Shown here one piece after another: positions 27,718 through 36,757 of a stretch of DNA of 64,000 bases. Both the position numbers and the translations under genes were made by a program. Each line of letters starts with the position of its first letter. Position 1 is the stretch's first letter. Source of the DNA: Mesorhizobium alhagi CCNWXJ12-2 (GTDB lineage Bacteria; Pseudomonadota; Alphaproteobacteria; Rhizobiales; Rhizobiaceae); assembly GCF_000236565.1 (NCBI RefSeq), contig NZ_AHAM01000021.1, positions 1-64,000 on the forward strand, read 5' to 3'. A model generated the notes under the pieces. That model searched no databases. It worked only from the letters and a program-made list of their open reading frames with translations, and was not told the origin of the DNA.

Positions 27718-28239
27718 TCAACTCGCCGCCAGCCGCTCCAAAGCCCAGACGACCAGCGGCGAAGCGGGATAGGCGACGAGCCCGCCCAGGCCGAGCGCTA
27801 TGCCGTAGGGAATGCCGACGGCATCGTCCGCGAAATGGCGCAGGAACATGTTGCGGCTGGTGAACACCGAAAGCGCTGAGTTGCGATAGGCCAGGATGGC
27901 GACAGTGAGAACGCCGCCGAGGAAGGCCGAAACCACCAAATACTCGATGAGGTGGATGTTGAAGCCAAGGAACAGCGCGGTGGCGGACATGAGCTTGGCG
28001 TCGCCGCCGCCCATACCGCCCAGCGCGAAAAGCGCGAAGGTGACCAGCAGCACGACGCCGCCGGCGGCCAAATGCCAGCCGAAGTCGATCCAGTCCATGC
28101 CGGTGAGAGGCGCGACAATCGCAAACGTCGCCACCAGGACAATCGCGACGCGGTTGGCGATCGTCATCGACAGCATGTCGGAGACCGCGGCAAACAGCAT
28201 GCAGAACGGGAAAACGACGAAAATCGCGGCTTCGAGCAT
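27718..28239 (-). CDS. cpaA: Prepilin peptidase CpaA (TadV)
   Basis: A 173-residue A24-type aspartic peptidase that processes the Flp prepilin and TadE-like pseudopilins. Multiple hydrophobic helices are present. The two catalytic aspartates are expected in SDMLSMTIANR near residue 17 and in GGMGGGDAKLMSATALF near residue 75, both of which match the GxGD-type signature. It is flanked by a terminator on each side and so appears to be its own transcription unit, or readthrough from the Flp pilin gene. Confidence 0.92.
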   Translation of the reverse strand: MLEAAIFVVFPFCMLFAAVSDMLSMTIANRVAIVLVATFAIVAPLTGMDWIDFGWHLAAGGVVLLVTFALFALGGMGGGDAKLMSATALFLGFNIHLIEYLVVSAFLGGVLTVAILAYRNSALSVFTSRNMFLRHFADDAVGIPYGIALGLGGLVAYPASPLVVWALERLAAS

Positions 28240-28297
28240 GTCTGTTCCAATGTGGCTCCCGCCGTCGCCTGCAGAGCGCCGGCATAGTTCCTTTCAA

Positions 28298-28333
28298 ATA
28301 AAAAGGCCGCTCCGTTGGGAGCAGCCTTTTTAT
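28298..28333 (-). terminator. Rho-independent terminator after Flp pilin gene
   Basis: ATAAAAAGGC-CGCTCC pairs with GGAGCAGCCTTTTTAT with one internal mismatch. It lies about 30 nt after the pilin stop codon, and runs of A on one side and T on the other make it bidirectional. It would let a highly expressed pilin message end before cpaA. Confidence 0.88.
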
Positions 28334-28362
28334 ATAGCAAAAGGCCTGCAGCCCTATTCGAA

Positions 28363-28542
28363 TTACGGGTTGTCAACCGCTGTCAGCGAATCCGCGATAG
28401 ACTGGAATTTCAGGGCCAGTTCGTCGCCGATGGCTCCGGCTCCAACGATAATCGCCATGGCGATAAGGGCGGCGATCAGACCGTATTCGATTGCGGTCGC
28501 GCCGGATTCGTCCTTCACAAAACGTGCAATGAGTTTAGACAT
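28363..28542 (-). CDS. Flp/Fap-type major pilin
   Basis: A 59-residue pilin, MSKLIARFVKDESG followed by the mature ATAIEYGLIAALIAMAIIVG segment. The prepilin peptidase cleaves after the glycine at position 14, leaving a mature N-terminus with the Flp-typical Glu-Tyr pair five to six residues in. The leader ends in acidic-Ser-Gly as in rhizobial Flp pilins. A strong AAGGAG lies 8-13 nt before the ATG. Only one copy of the pilin gene is present; it is followed by a terminator and then by cpaA. Confidence 0.93.
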   Translation of the reverse strand: MSKLIARFVKDESGATAIEYGLIAALIAMAIIVGAGAIGDELALKFQSIADSLTAVDNP

Positions 28543-28897
28543 TTGGAGAGCTCCTTACTCCACGTGTTACAGCACTTCCGTCAACTTTTTTGTCGGGGTT
28601 GATCGGATGACCGGAAAGTACAAGCGAGCTCTTTCGATCGGCTTAATAAACAGCCTTACCGAATTCTTTCAGCCGCCTCCCGCCCCTTTTGGTTAACCGC
28701 CGGCTAAACTTCGGCGGGATATTCGAAGCCGGGTGCATTGCTGGAATGGCTCGCTCCGCCGGGCTTTCGCCACGCTCTTATTTATATGCCCGCCGACGAT
28801 CATTCCGACGACGGGGCAGCGACCCTGGAACGCTTAACCGTTGGTTCACCAATATCGTTCATCTTCCGTTGAACACTTCCCTCGCCCGGAGAGCCCC
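28543..28897. promoter_or_regulatory. Divergent control region between Flp pilin and the CpaC-N-like gene
   Basis: This 355-nt gap holds no convincing gene. It should carry the pilin promoter (minus) and the promoter of the plus-strand pilus genes. A CtrA-like bipartite sequence, TTAA-N7-CTAA, is at 28693-28707, next to GGTTAACC. A minus-strand TTGACG hexamer is near 28580, but no matching -10 box is clear. Confidence 0.5.
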
Positions 28898-29323
28898 ATG
28901 GCCGCGCTGAGATCTTTCCTTCGCATTGCTGGCGCAGCCGCGCTCATCGCCGCGTCCACGCTTGCCGCGCATTCGGGCGCCGGCATCGAGGTGGTCATGA
29001 ACCAGGCCAAGATCGTCAAGCTTTCGCGTGCCGCAGACACGATCGTTATCGGCAATCCGGCGATCGCCGATGCGGCGGTGCAGGACGGCACGACGATCGT
29101 GCTGACCGGAAAAGGGTTCGGCGTGACCAATCTCGTCGTGCTGGACCAGACGGGCGCACCGATCGTCGACGAGCAGGTGACGGTGACGCGGCAGACGACT
29201 TCGTCGGTGCGCATCTATCGCCGCGCCAATCTGCAGACATTGTCCTGCACGCCCTATTGCGAAAACTCCTACAAGACCGATGCCGAGCGGGAATCGGACA
29301 TGGCGCTGGGTGCGAGCCAGTAG
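28898..29323 (+). CDS. Short pilus assembly protein with CpaC-type N-terminal domain
   Basis: A 141-residue exported protein that resembles only the N-terminal domain of the CpaC secretin: signal peptide, then MNQAKIVKLSRAADTIVIGNPAIADAAVQDGTTIVLTGKGFGVTNLVVLDQTG, a module also seen in cpaC at 25123-26721. A CxxxC pair follows (SCTPYCENSYKTD). There is no secretin pore domain. It heads a plus-strand run with two TadE-like genes, so an accessory role at the outer-membrane ring is likely. The ATG at 28898 fits the signal peptide; an upstream TTG does not. Confidence 0.8.
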   Translation: MAALRSFLRIAGAAALIAASTLAAHSGAGIEVVMNQAKIVKLSRAADTIVIGNPAIADAAVQDGTTIVLTGKGFGVTNLVVLDQTGAPIVDEQVTVTRQTTSSVRIYRRANLQTLSCTPYCENSYKTDAERESDMALGASQ

Positions 29324-29432
29324 CGGCGGCCAACTCCGTCGGGCAGCCGCGCAAGGCATGGTAACCGCAGGGTAAAATCGGGCGCGCCAATTCTAGCGAC
29401 CATCAAAACCGGACTTCAACCGGTTCAGTCTA

Positions 29433-30062
29433 ATGTCCGGAAGCGATGACATTGGATCGGCGGGAACCGAAATGATTGCCAGACCCGATACGGATAGCGG
29501 AAACCCGCGAAAGCGGCCGCGGAGCATTCTGTCGCGGTTTGTACGCGATCGAAGCGGCGCAACAGCGATCGAGTTCTCGGTCTTGGCGATACCGTTCTCG
29601 CTGCTGATATTCGCGATTCTCGAGAGCTGCATCTCCTTTGCCGGACAGCAGGTCATGTCCAACGCTACCGACGACATCGCCCGCCAGTTGCGGACGGGGC
29701 AGCTCAAGGCCAGCGATCCGACGTTCACCCACGAGTTTCTCAAGGACAAGATTTGCGAAAGGCTCGAGGTCATGGTCGCCGACGGCTGCCTCGGCCTCCA
29801 CGTGGATCTGCGTAGCTTCAACACGTTCGAGGAGGCCGCCGCCCTGCGTATCATTTACGAGGGCAGCGGCAAGGACAAAGCGCTTGCGACGTCCAACTTC
29901 ACATTCGACCCCGGTCCGTCGCTGTCCAAGAACGTCCTGCGAGTGTTCTACGAATGGCCGGTCATAACCGATTTCATGCGCGCGTCGATGTCCAATCTCC
30001 AGGGCGGCAAGACGCTGCATTTCGCAACCGTAACCTGGCAGAACGAGCCGTTCGACGATTGA
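29433..30062 (+). CDS. tadE: TadE-like pseudopilin
   Basis: A 209-residue TadE family minor pilin. After a basic N-terminal region (RPRSILSRFVRDRSG) comes the TadE motif GATAIEFSVLAIPFSLLIFAILE, whose Gly-Ala-Thr-Ala-Ile-Glu-Phe start mimics the Flp prepilin cleavage site processed by CpaA. The rest is periplasmic, with a C-terminal region LHFATVTWQNEPFD. The ATG at 29433 gives a long leader; an in-frame ATG at 29472 is an alternative. It lies 19 nt before a second TadE-like gene. Confidence 0.88.
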   Translation: MSGSDDIGSAGTEMIARPDTDSGNPRKRPRSILSRFVRDRSGATAIEFSVLAIPFSLLIFAILESCISFAGQQVMSNATDDIARQLRTGQLKASDPTFTHEFLKDKICERLEVMVADGCLGLHVDLRSFNTFEEAAALRIIYEGSGKDKALATSNFTFDPGPSLSKNVLRVFYEWPVITDFMRASMSNLQGGKTLHFATVTWQNEPFDD

Positions 30063-30081
30063 ACACGGAAGGTCCAAGGAA

Positions 30082-30699
30082 ATGTCTGTTGGTGCGGGGG
30101 CACAAACTGCAATATCGAAGCTGGCGGCTGGTTTTGCCAGGCTGATCCCGGATCGCCGCGGCGTCGCGGCGGTGGAGTTCGCGCTGATCGCACCGCTGCT
30201 CCTGTCCATGTACTTCGTCACCATGGAAGTGGCGCAGGGCATCGAGGCCAACAAAAAGGTCGGGCGGGTCGGAAGCATGGTGGCCGACCTGATCACGCAG
30301 CAGTCCGAAGTCACGCCGAGCCAACTCGATGCCATCATGAAGATCGGCGGATCGATCATGCAGCCATACAACCGCTCCACGCCCAAGATCGTGGTGACCG
30401 CCATCGGCATCTCGGCGACCTCGGAGGTGACGGTGGAATGGTCGCGCAAGCTTGAGAACGGCGCCTACAGCAAGGGCCCCGTTACTGTGCCTGCGTCTGC
30501 GGTGCCGCCGACGCTCCAAATGCCCGGCTCGTTCCTGATCCGCGTCGAGAGCTATCTCGACTACGAGCCGCTCATCACGTGGTCGCCGGACGCCAAGTCG
30601 ACCCTTGGCCTGATGGCGGCCTTCGACAATATCGACATGAAGGAAACCTACTACTTGCGGCCGCGCATGAGCCCGACCATCAAATGCGCGACCTGCTGA
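30082..30699 (+). CDS. Second TadE/TadF-like pseudopilin
   Basis: A 205-residue protein with the same plan as its upstream neighbour: basic leader, then DRRGVAAVEFALIAPLLLSMYFVTMEVAQG, in which the Ala-Val-Glu-Phe segment is the TadE-type processing region. The periplasmic part ends with a CATC pair. It may be the TadF-position subunit. No vWA-domain TadG gene follows; the next gene is deoB, so that component is absent here or encoded elsewhere. Confidence 0.85.
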   Translation: MSVGAGAQTAISKLAAGFARLIPDRRGVAAVEFALIAPLLLSMYFVTMEVAQGIEANKKVGRVGSMVADLITQQSEVTPSQLDAIMKIGGSIMQPYNRSTPKIVVTAIGISATSEVTVEWSRKLENGAYSKGPVTVPASAVPPTLQMPGSFLIRVESYLDYEPLITWSPDAKSTLGLMAAFDNIDMKETYYLRPRMSPTIKCATC

Positions 30700-30836
30700 G
30701 CAACCTCTAGCTCTTTTTGGCAGGAGCTTGCACCGGGCCTGCTCCGGCGCTTGCGGTGGCGAATTGCCAAGGCCACTCCCGGACCTTATGTCTGGGGGCG
30801 ACCAGCGACCACCCGCAACAATGAGCCGGATACTTC

Positions 30837-32078
30837 ATGGCCCGCGCATTCCTGTTCGTCCTCGATTCATTCGGCATTGGCGGCGCAGCCGACGCCGAGC
30901 GCTTCGGCGATTCCGGGTCGAACACGTTCGGCCACATCGCCAAAACCTGCGCGGCGGGAAAAGCCGACCGGGACGGATTGCGGCAGGGGCCTCTCATGGT
31001 TCCCAACATGCTGGCGCTGGGGCTCGGGCGAGCCGGGGCGCTCGCGACCGGCTTCTCCTTCGGCCAAGATGCACCGCGGCTTATGCCTTCGTCTTTCCAC
31101 GGCGCGGCCGACGAGGTGTCCAGCGGCAAGGACACGCCCTCCGGCCACTGGGAAATAGCGGCAGTGCCGGCGCCGTTCGAATGGGGATATTTCCCGCACA
31201 CCGAACCCACCTTTCCTGCCGAACTGACCGAGGCGATAATCGAGGAAGGCAATGTTCCGGGCATTCTCGGCAATTGCCACGCCTCGGGAACGGAAATTAT
31301 CGCCAAACTCGGCGAAGAGCACATCAGGAGCGGCAAGCCGATCTGCTACACATCGGCGGATTCGGTCATCCAGATCGCCGCGCATGAGAGCCATTTCGGG
31401 CTCCAACGTCTCTATGATCTTTGCAAGACAGTGCGAAAGCTGGTCGATCCGCTCAATATAGGGCGGGTTATCGCGCGGCCCTTCATCGGCGAGAGCCCGG
31501 CGGATTTCGAGCGGACGGCAAATCGGCGCGACTTCGCTGTGCCGCCGCCCGAGCCGACATTGCTCGACCGTCTGGTCGAGCGCGGCAGCCGCGTCATCGG
31601 CATGGGCAAGATCGGCGACATCTTCGCGCATCGCGGCGTCTCCGAAGTACGCAAGGCGGCCGGCAACATGGCGCTGTTCGACAAGACGCTTGTCGCCATC
31701 GACGATGCCGGCGACGGCGACCTGGTGTTCGCCAATTTCGTCGACTTCGACACGCTGTACGGGCACCGGCGCGACATTGCCGGCTATGCGGCGGCGCTCG
31801 AGGAGTTCGACCGCCGCCTGCCGGAGGCGCTGGCGCGGCTGAAAAACGGCGATCTGCTGCTTCTGACCGCCGACCACGGCTGCGACCCCTCCTGGCGCGG
31901 CAGCGACCATACGCGTGAGCGCGTTCCGATCATCGGCATGATCCCGGGGCGTTCCGGCGGGTCAATCGGCCTCAGGAACACCTTCGCAGATATCGGCGAG
32001 ACGGTTGCCGAGCATCTCGGCCTGTCGCCCGGCCGCCACGGTGCGTCATTCTACAAGACGATTTCCGCGCATGCCTGA
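30837..32078 (+). CDS. deoB: Phosphopentomutase
   Basis: A 413-residue alkaline-phosphatase-superfamily enzyme that interconverts ribose (or deoxyribose) 1- and 5-phosphates in nucleoside salvage. Metal-binding motifs appear at both ends: [17 protein letters not shown] near residue 8 and [18 protein letters not shown] near residue 345. Length and motif order are typical. Its last eight bases overlap the start of mutM, suggesting co-translation, although the enzymes act in different pathways. Confidence 0.95.
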   Translation: MARAFLFVLDSFGIGGAADAERFGDSGSNTFGHIAKTCAAGKADRDGLRQGPLMVPNMLALGLGRAGALATGFSFGQDAPRLMPSSFHGAADEVSSGKDTPSGHWEIAAVPAPFEWGYFPHTEPTFPAELTEAIIEEGNVPGILGNCHASGTEIIAKLGEEHIRSGKPICYTSADSVIQIAAHESHFGLQRLYDLCKTVRKLVDPLNIGRVIARPFIGESPADFERTANRRDFAVPPPEPTLLDRLVERGSRVIGMGKIGDIFAHRGVSEVRKAAGNMALFDKTLVAIDDAGDGDLVFANFVDFDTLYGHRRDIAGYAAALEEFDRRLPEALARLKNGDLLLLTADHGCDPSWRGSDHTRERVPIIGMIPGRSGGSIGLRNTFADIGETVAEHLGLSPGRHGASFYKTISAHA

Positions 32079-32961
32079 ACTTCCTGAAGTCGAGACCGTG
32101 CGGCGCGGCCTGCAGCCGGTGATGGAAGGCGCGCACATCATGCGCGTCGAAGCCCGCCGGCCGGATCTGCGCTTCCCGCTGCCCGAACGCTTCGCCGAAC
32201 GGCTCGAAGGCCGCACTGTCACTGCCTTGGGCAGACGGGCAAAATACCTTACCGCGCATATCGATGGCGGGCCGACGCTGATCTGCCATCTCGGAATGTC
32301 CGGATCTTTCCGGGTTGAAGCGGGTGCGGACAGCGATATGCCCGGCGCCTTCCATCACGAACGCTCCAAGGCGTCGGCGCACGACCATGTGGTGTTCCAC
32401 ATGGAAGTGCCGCGAGGCGAAACCGTGCGCGTGGTGTTCAACGATCCCAGGCGCTTCGGCTTCATGCTGTTTGCCGAAGGCGCCTCCGGCGACCACCCGA
32501 TGCTGGCCGGGCTGGGGATCGAGCCGACAGGCAACGCGCTCGACGGGCGGCTGCTCCAGGAATTGTTCCAAGGCCGAAAATCACCGCTCAAGGCGGCGCT
32601 GCTCGACCAAAGGCTCATCGCAGGTCTCGGCAATATATATGTCGCGGAGGCGCTGTGGCGTGCCGGCCTGTCGCCGCTTCGCGCGGCCGGAACCATAGCC
32701 GAGCGGGGAAAGAAGGCCGCGGCCCGCGCCGACGCCCTGGCGGAGGCTGTGCGGTCGGTGATCGCCGACGCCATACAGGCTGGCGGCTCGTCCCTGCGGG
32801 ACTACATCCAGGCCGACGGCTCGCTTGGTTATTTTCAGCATTCGTTCTCTGTCTATGACCGTGAGGGCGAGCGCTGCACGACGCCCGGCTGCAAGGGCCA
32901 CATCACGCGCGTCGTGCAGAGCGGAAGATCGACATTCTATTGCCCGTCCTGCCAGCGTTAG
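32071..32961 (+). CDS. mutM: Formamidopyrimidine-DNA glycosylase
   Basis: A 296-residue DNA repair enzyme that removes 8-oxoguanine and ring-opened purines. The mature N-terminus [13 protein letters not shown] supplies the catalytic proline and glutamate. The helix-two-turn-helix is around [20 protein letters not shown], and the C-terminal zinc finger has the four cysteines in CTTPGC and CPSC. The start at 32071 is fixed by that motif, because the catalytic proline must directly follow the initiator methionine. It overlaps the deoB stop region. Confidence 0.96.
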   Translation: MPELPEVETVRRGLQPVMEGAHIMRVEARRPDLRFPLPERFAERLEGRTVTALGRRAKYLTAHIDGGPTLICHLGMSGSFRVEAGADSDMPGAFHHERSKASAHDHVVFHMEVPRGETVRVVFNDPRRFGFMLFAEGASGDHPMLAGLGIEPTGNALDGRLLQELFQGRKSPLKAALLDQRLIAGLGNIYVAEALWRAGLSPLRAAGTIAERGKKAAARADALAEAVRSVIADAIQAGGSSLRDYIQADGSLGYFQHSFSVYDREGERCTTPGCKGHITRVVQSGRSTFYCPSCQR

Positions 32962-33021
32962 GTTAGAGCAGGGCTGCTCTAGGTCAGGGCGACAGCGCGC
33001 AGATTTCAGGGAGAGCTTCTG

Positions 33022-33795
33022 ATGGCTTACGAAACGATCATCGTCGAAACGCGCGGCAAGGTCGGCCTTGTCACGCTCAATCGACCGGAGGCGCTGAATG
33101 CGCTGAACTCGACGGTTCTCGCCGAAGTGCTGGCAGCGATGCAGATCTTCGAAGCCAACCCGCGCATCGGCGCCATGGTGCTAGCCGGCTCGGAAAAGGC
33201 GTTTGCGGCCGGCGCAGACATCAAGGAGATGCAGTCCAAGAGCTATGTCGACGCCTATTTCGAGGATTTCTTCGCCGGATGGGAGCAGTTTGCCCGCATT
33301 CGCAAGCCGGTGATCGCGGCAGTCGCGGGATATGCGCTCGGCGGCGGCTGCGAACTCGCGATGATGTGCGACTTCATCATTGCCGCCGACAGTGCCAAGT
33401 TCGGCCAGCCGGAAATCACGCTTGGCGTCATGCCCGGCATGGGCGGCTCGCAACGCCTCACCCGCTTCGTCGGCAAGTCCAAGGCCATGGACATGTGCCT
33501 GACCGGCCGGATGATGGACGCGGCCGAAGCCGAGCGCTCCGGCCTGGTGTCTCGCGTCGTGCCGCTGGGCGAACTTCTGGAGGAGACGCTGAAGGCCGCG
33601 GCCAAGATCGCCGAATTCTCGCTGCCCGCCGTGATGATGGCGAAGGAAGCGGTCAATCGCTCCTACGAAACCACGCTTGCCGAAGGCCTGCGCTTTGAGC
33701 GCCGGCTCTTCCATTCCATGTTCGCACTGGAAGATCAGAAGGAAGGCATGGCGGCCTTTATCGAGAAGCGTTCGGCCAATTTCAGGAACCAGTGA
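33022..33795 (+). CDS. Enoyl-CoA hydratase (crotonase family)
   Basis: A 257-residue crotonase that likely hydrates short-chain 2-trans-enoyl-CoA during fatty-acid or amino-acid catabolism. The oxyanion hole segments are [13 protein letters not shown] and [15 protein letters not shown]; catalytic glutamates fall in GGCELAM (about 112) and near [19 protein letters not shown] (about 132). C-terminal [11 protein letters not shown] is typical. A GGGAG site precedes the ATG. It is followed by rpsT after about 160 nt. Confidence 0.93.
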   Translation: MAYETIIVETRGKVGLVTLNRPEALNALNSTVLAEVLAAMQIFEANPRIGAMVLAGSEKAFAAGADIKEMQSKSYVDAYFEDFFAGWEQFARIRKPVIAAVAGYALGGGCELAMMCDFIIAADSAKFGQPEITLGVMPGMGGSQRLTRFVGKSKAMDMCLTGRMMDAAEAERSGLVSRVVPLGELLEETLKAAAKIAEFSLPAVMMAKEAVNRSYETTLAEGLRFERRLFHSMFALEDQKEGMAAFIEKRSANFRNQ

Positions 33796-33956
33796 CCGCC
33801 GCAGCAAACCCGTTCAAAATCGTGCCCAAACAGCGTTGACGGGCCGGGAAAGCTGCACTATAAGCCGCACCAACCGAGGCGGCCTGTGGCTGCCCGTTTG
33901 TTTTTTGCGCCCAAGCCAAACCCGGGCGCCCATGCAGAGATACAAAGAGAGGCACC

Positions 33957-34223
33957 ATGGCCAATACATCTTCGGCCAAGAAGGCTACGCGCAAGATCGC
34001 ACGGCGCACCGCGATGAACAAGAACCGCCGCTCGCGCGTCCGGACCTATATCCGCAAGGTCGAGGAAGCGCTGGCCGCCGGCGACAAGACCGCTGCGGAG
34101 GCGGCCTTCCTGGCTGCCCAACCGGAACTGATGCGCGCGGCGACCAAGGGCGTCATGCACAAGAACACCGCCTCCCGCAAAGTTTCACGGCTGGCTCAGC
34201 GCCTCAAGACGCTTTCCGCCTGA
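33957..34223 (+). CDS. rpsT: 30S ribosomal protein S20
   Basis: An 88-residue basic protein that binds 16S rRNA. It begins [19 protein letters not shown], has the helical segment [20 protein letters not shown] and ends [20 protein letters not shown], all conserved in bacterial S20. The location next to dnaA is typical for Rhizobiales. An AGAGAGG sequence precedes the ATG. A strong terminator follows. Confidence 0.97.
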   Translation: MANTSSAKKATRKIARRTAMNKNRRSRVRTYIRKVEEALAAGDKTAAEAAFLAAQPELMRAATKGVMHKNTASRKVSRLAQRLKTLSA

Positions 34224-34249
34224 AGCGCAGGAAGCATCCAACCGAAACG

Positions 34250-34276
34250 AACCCGGCCTAATCCGCCGGGTTTTTT
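34250..34276 (+). terminator. Rho-independent terminator after rpsT
   Basis: AACCCGGC pairs with GCCGGGTT across a 7-nt loop and runs into TTTTTT. It lies 26 nt after the rpsT stop and isolates the dnaA control region. Confidence 0.9.
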
Positions 34277-35029
34277 CGTTTGCCGACAATGGGTTGCAAA
34301 ATGCCCGCAACAGGATGCCCCAGCGGAACTCTCAACAGTTGCAACTGTTTTGCCGGCATATGCGGAATTTCTGAACTCAGGCAGCCCAAAGCGCCGCTTC
34401 AGCGTATAACTATCCTGACACGTTTTCCTCTTTAAATTCAGATAGTTGCGAAAGGTTGTCCACAGCTTGTTCAATATGCCGGTGGATGATCCGGGGCATT
34501 TAGCTGTCAAGCAAATATTTTAAAAATTTTTCGCGCTAGCGCCCGGCTCCGGCAACCGGCGAAAAACGATTTGAATCCACACGCTTTTGTCGTTTCGGCA
34601 ACCAACGGCGCCCCAGAGTCGGGCAATTCACCAATCAGATTCATTAAAAATCCGTTAGCTGCGGCCTTGCCCTGTCCACAGCGATTTTTGTAATGTCTGT
34701 ACATCGAAAGGGACGGGCCAATGGCCTGACGACCTAGCTGGAAATCGCAGAATTTGAGCGTGGGGGTTTGTCTCTGCGAATGGATTAGGTTTGCCTTTCG
34801 AGCGTGTAGGGGACTGGGGGCAAGACAAATTTTGGGGAAGCGAGTGCGCTCTGGCTATTTGCCGGAAACGAGCTTCCTTTGCCTTGTTGGGGTGATGCCG
34901 GTGCGGGCGGGGACAAGCCCGTGCCGGCAATGAAGGAACCGTGTCGCCGGGCGGATGCACGGCGATCGGGATCAACTGTCGACGGGCGCGGCGTCGGCGA
35001 AAACAGAAAATGAAGCGAGGGATTGAACA
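34277..35029 (+). promoter_or_regulatory. dnaA upstream control region
   Basis: About 750 nt without a convincing gene. It contains a perfect 16-bp palindrome (34334-34349), two DnaA-box-like sites, TTGTCCACA at 34456-34464 and CTGTCCACA at 34672-34680, and three GANTC sites within 66 bp (GAATC 34573, GAGTC 34616, GATTC 34638). A promoter candidate, TTGCCC at 34667-34672 and TAATGT at 34691-34696 with 18 bp between, encloses the second DnaA box. This layout suggests DnaA autorepression and CcrM-methylation input. I see no clear AT-rich unwinding element that would justify calling an origin. Confidence 0.6.
34334..34349. promoter_or_regulatory. Perfect 16-bp palindrome upstream of dnaA
   Basis: AACAGTTGCAACTGTT is identical to its reverse complement and is not followed by a T tract, so a protein-binding site is more likely than a terminator. 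It is about 700 nt before the dnaA start. The binding protein is unknown. Confidence 0.5.
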
Positions 35030-36562
35030 ATGCAAAGCGGCATCGAAAGAGAGGCTAAGTCCGGCTTCTCTTTTCCTGGAAACCGGATCGGGGGAGACGG
35101 CATGGCAGCGTCGGGCAGCGCGGAAAAGGCATTCGACAAAGTTAAGGCGCAGCTAAAGGCGCGTCTCGGAGGCGAGGTCTATTCCAGCTGGTTCGGCCGG
35201 ATGAAGGTCACCGAAGCGTCCAAGGGCCTGGTCCGGATTTCCGTGCCGACCGCGTTCCTGCGCTCCTGGATCAACAGCCACTATCTCGATTTGATTTCCG
35301 AGCTTTGGAAGCAGGAAGATCCCGACGTCCTGAAGATCGACATCGTGGTTCGCACCGCGACCCGCATGGCAGCGCCGGCCGGTGAGGCCGAGCCGGCCTT
35401 CGCCCGCAAGGCGACACGGCAGGTGCACACCGCGCTTTCGGCCGGCACAGCCGCAGCGGCTGCTGTCGAGCGGGCGACGCCCGCCCGGGCAAACGGCGCC
35501 GACGTGGAGTTTCGGCAGAGCGTTCTCGGCTCTCCGCTCGACCCGCGCTATACGTTCCAGTCCTTCATCGAAGGACCGTCAAACCGCGTCGCGCTCGCGG
35601 CTTCGCGAGCGGTGGCGGAATCGAACTCACGATTCAATCCGCTGTTCCTTCACGCCACCGTCGGGCTCGGCAAGACCCATCTCCTGCAGGCGATCGCAGC
35701 CGAATCCCTGAAGCAGAACCCGAAATCGCGGGTGGTCTATCTGACGGCGGAATATTTCATGTGGCGCTTCGCCACCGCCATTCGCGACAACAATGCGCTG
35801 ACGCTCAAGGAACAGTTGCGCGACATCGACCTGCTGATCATCGACGACATGCAGTTCCTGCAGGGAAAATCGATCCAGCACGAGTTCTGCCATCTGATCA
35901 ACATGCTGCTCGACAGCGCCAAGCAGGTCGTGGTGGCGGCCGATCGTCCGCCCTCCGAGCTGGAATCGCTCGAGCCGCGCGTGCGTTCGCGGTTGAATGG
36001 CGGCGTGGCGCTGGAAATGTCGGCACCGGATTTCGGCATGCGGCTCGGCATGCTGCAGCTTCGGCTGGCAAGCGCCAAGGCCGACGACCACGCGCTCGAT
36101 ATATCGGAGGAGATCCTGACCCATGTCGCGCGCACCGTCACCGGCAGCGGCAGGGAACTGGAAGGCGCTTTCAACCAGCTCTTGTTTCGTCAGTCCTTCG
36201 AGCCGCAGATCACCATCGACCGTATCGACGAGATCCTCGGCCATATCTATCGCTCGGGCGAGCCTAAACGGGTACGCATCGAAGACATCCAGCGGATCGT
36301 GGCGCGGCACTACAATGTGTCCAAGACCGAGCTTCTGTCGAACCGGCGCACGCGCACGATCGTCAAGCCGCGGCAGATCGCCATGTATCTCGCCAAGGTG
36401 ATGACGCCGCGCTCGCTGCCCGAGATCGGCAGGCGTTTCGGCGGCCGCGACCACACCACGGTGCTGCACGCAGTACGCAAGATCGAGGATTTGTCCGGCG
36501 GCGACAACACGCTGGCGCAGGAACTGGAACTGCTGCGCAGGCTTATCAGCGACCAGGCTTGA
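35030..36562 (+). CDS. dnaA: Chromosomal replication initiator DnaA
   Basis: A 510-residue AAA+ protein that binds DnaA boxes and opens the origin. Domain I spans about residues 24-110 ([24 protein letters not shown]). The AAA+ core starts near 165 with [15 protein letters not shown]; Walker A is in [13 protein letters not shown], Walker B in [13 protein letters not shown]. Domain IV ends with the DnaA signature [18 protein letters not shown] near residue 470. The start at 35030 (MQSGIERE) matches my memory of Mesorhizobium DnaA; a start at 35102 (MAASGS) is also possible. Confidence 0.95.
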   Translation: MQSGIEREAKSGFSFPGNRIGGDGMAASGSAEKAFDKVKAQLKARLGGEVYSSWFGRMKVTEASKGLVRISVPTAFLRSWINSHYLDLISELWKQEDPDVLKIDIVVRTATRMAAPAGEAEPAFARKATRQVHTALSAGTAAAAAVERATPARANGADVEFRQSVLGSPLDPRYTFQSFIEGPSNRVALAASRAVAESNSRFNPLFLHATVGLGKTHLLQAIAAESLKQNPKSRVVYLTAEYFMWRFATAIRDNNALTLKEQLRDIDLLIIDDMQFLQGKSIQHEFCHLINMLLDSAKQVVVAADRPPSELESLEPRVRSRLNGGVALEMSAPDFGMRLGMLQLRLASAKADDHALDISEEILTHVARTVTGSGRELEGAFNQLLFRQSFEPQITIDRIDEILGHIYRSGEPKRVRIEDIQRIVARHYNVSKTELLSNRRTRTIVKPRQIAMYLAKVMTPRSLPEIGRRFGGRDHTTVLHAVRKIEDLSGGDNTLAQELELLRRLISDQA

Positions 36563-36598
36563 GCCCCTAAGGACAAGCGGCCGGCCGCCAGGGCCAGC

Positions 36599-36607
36599 TT
36601 ATCCCCA
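36599..36607 (+). promoter_or_regulatory. DnaA-box-like site between dnaA and dnaN
   Basis: TTATCCCCA differs at one base from TTATCCACA. It lies 37 nt after the dnaA stop, upstream of dnaN, where DnaA control of dnaN expression is plausible. A single such match could be chance. Confidence 0.35.
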
Positions 36608-36757
36608 GAAAGACTGCGGAACCGCATGCTTGCGGTTTCGCGGGCTTGCCTTTCGCAGCTTTTTCTTGTCAGTCTGACGCATTCTGTCCAAGTTGGGCCT
36701 TACGCGGGAATCCGAGCCCGGAATTCCGTTCCTTCGTTCAAGCGAGCCTATTTCGTC

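Noticed and set aside
34277-35029. Chromosomal origin of replication
   Set aside because: DnaA-box-like sites exist but are few, and I see no AT-rich repeat array; in alphaproteobacteria the origin is often not adjacent to dnaA.
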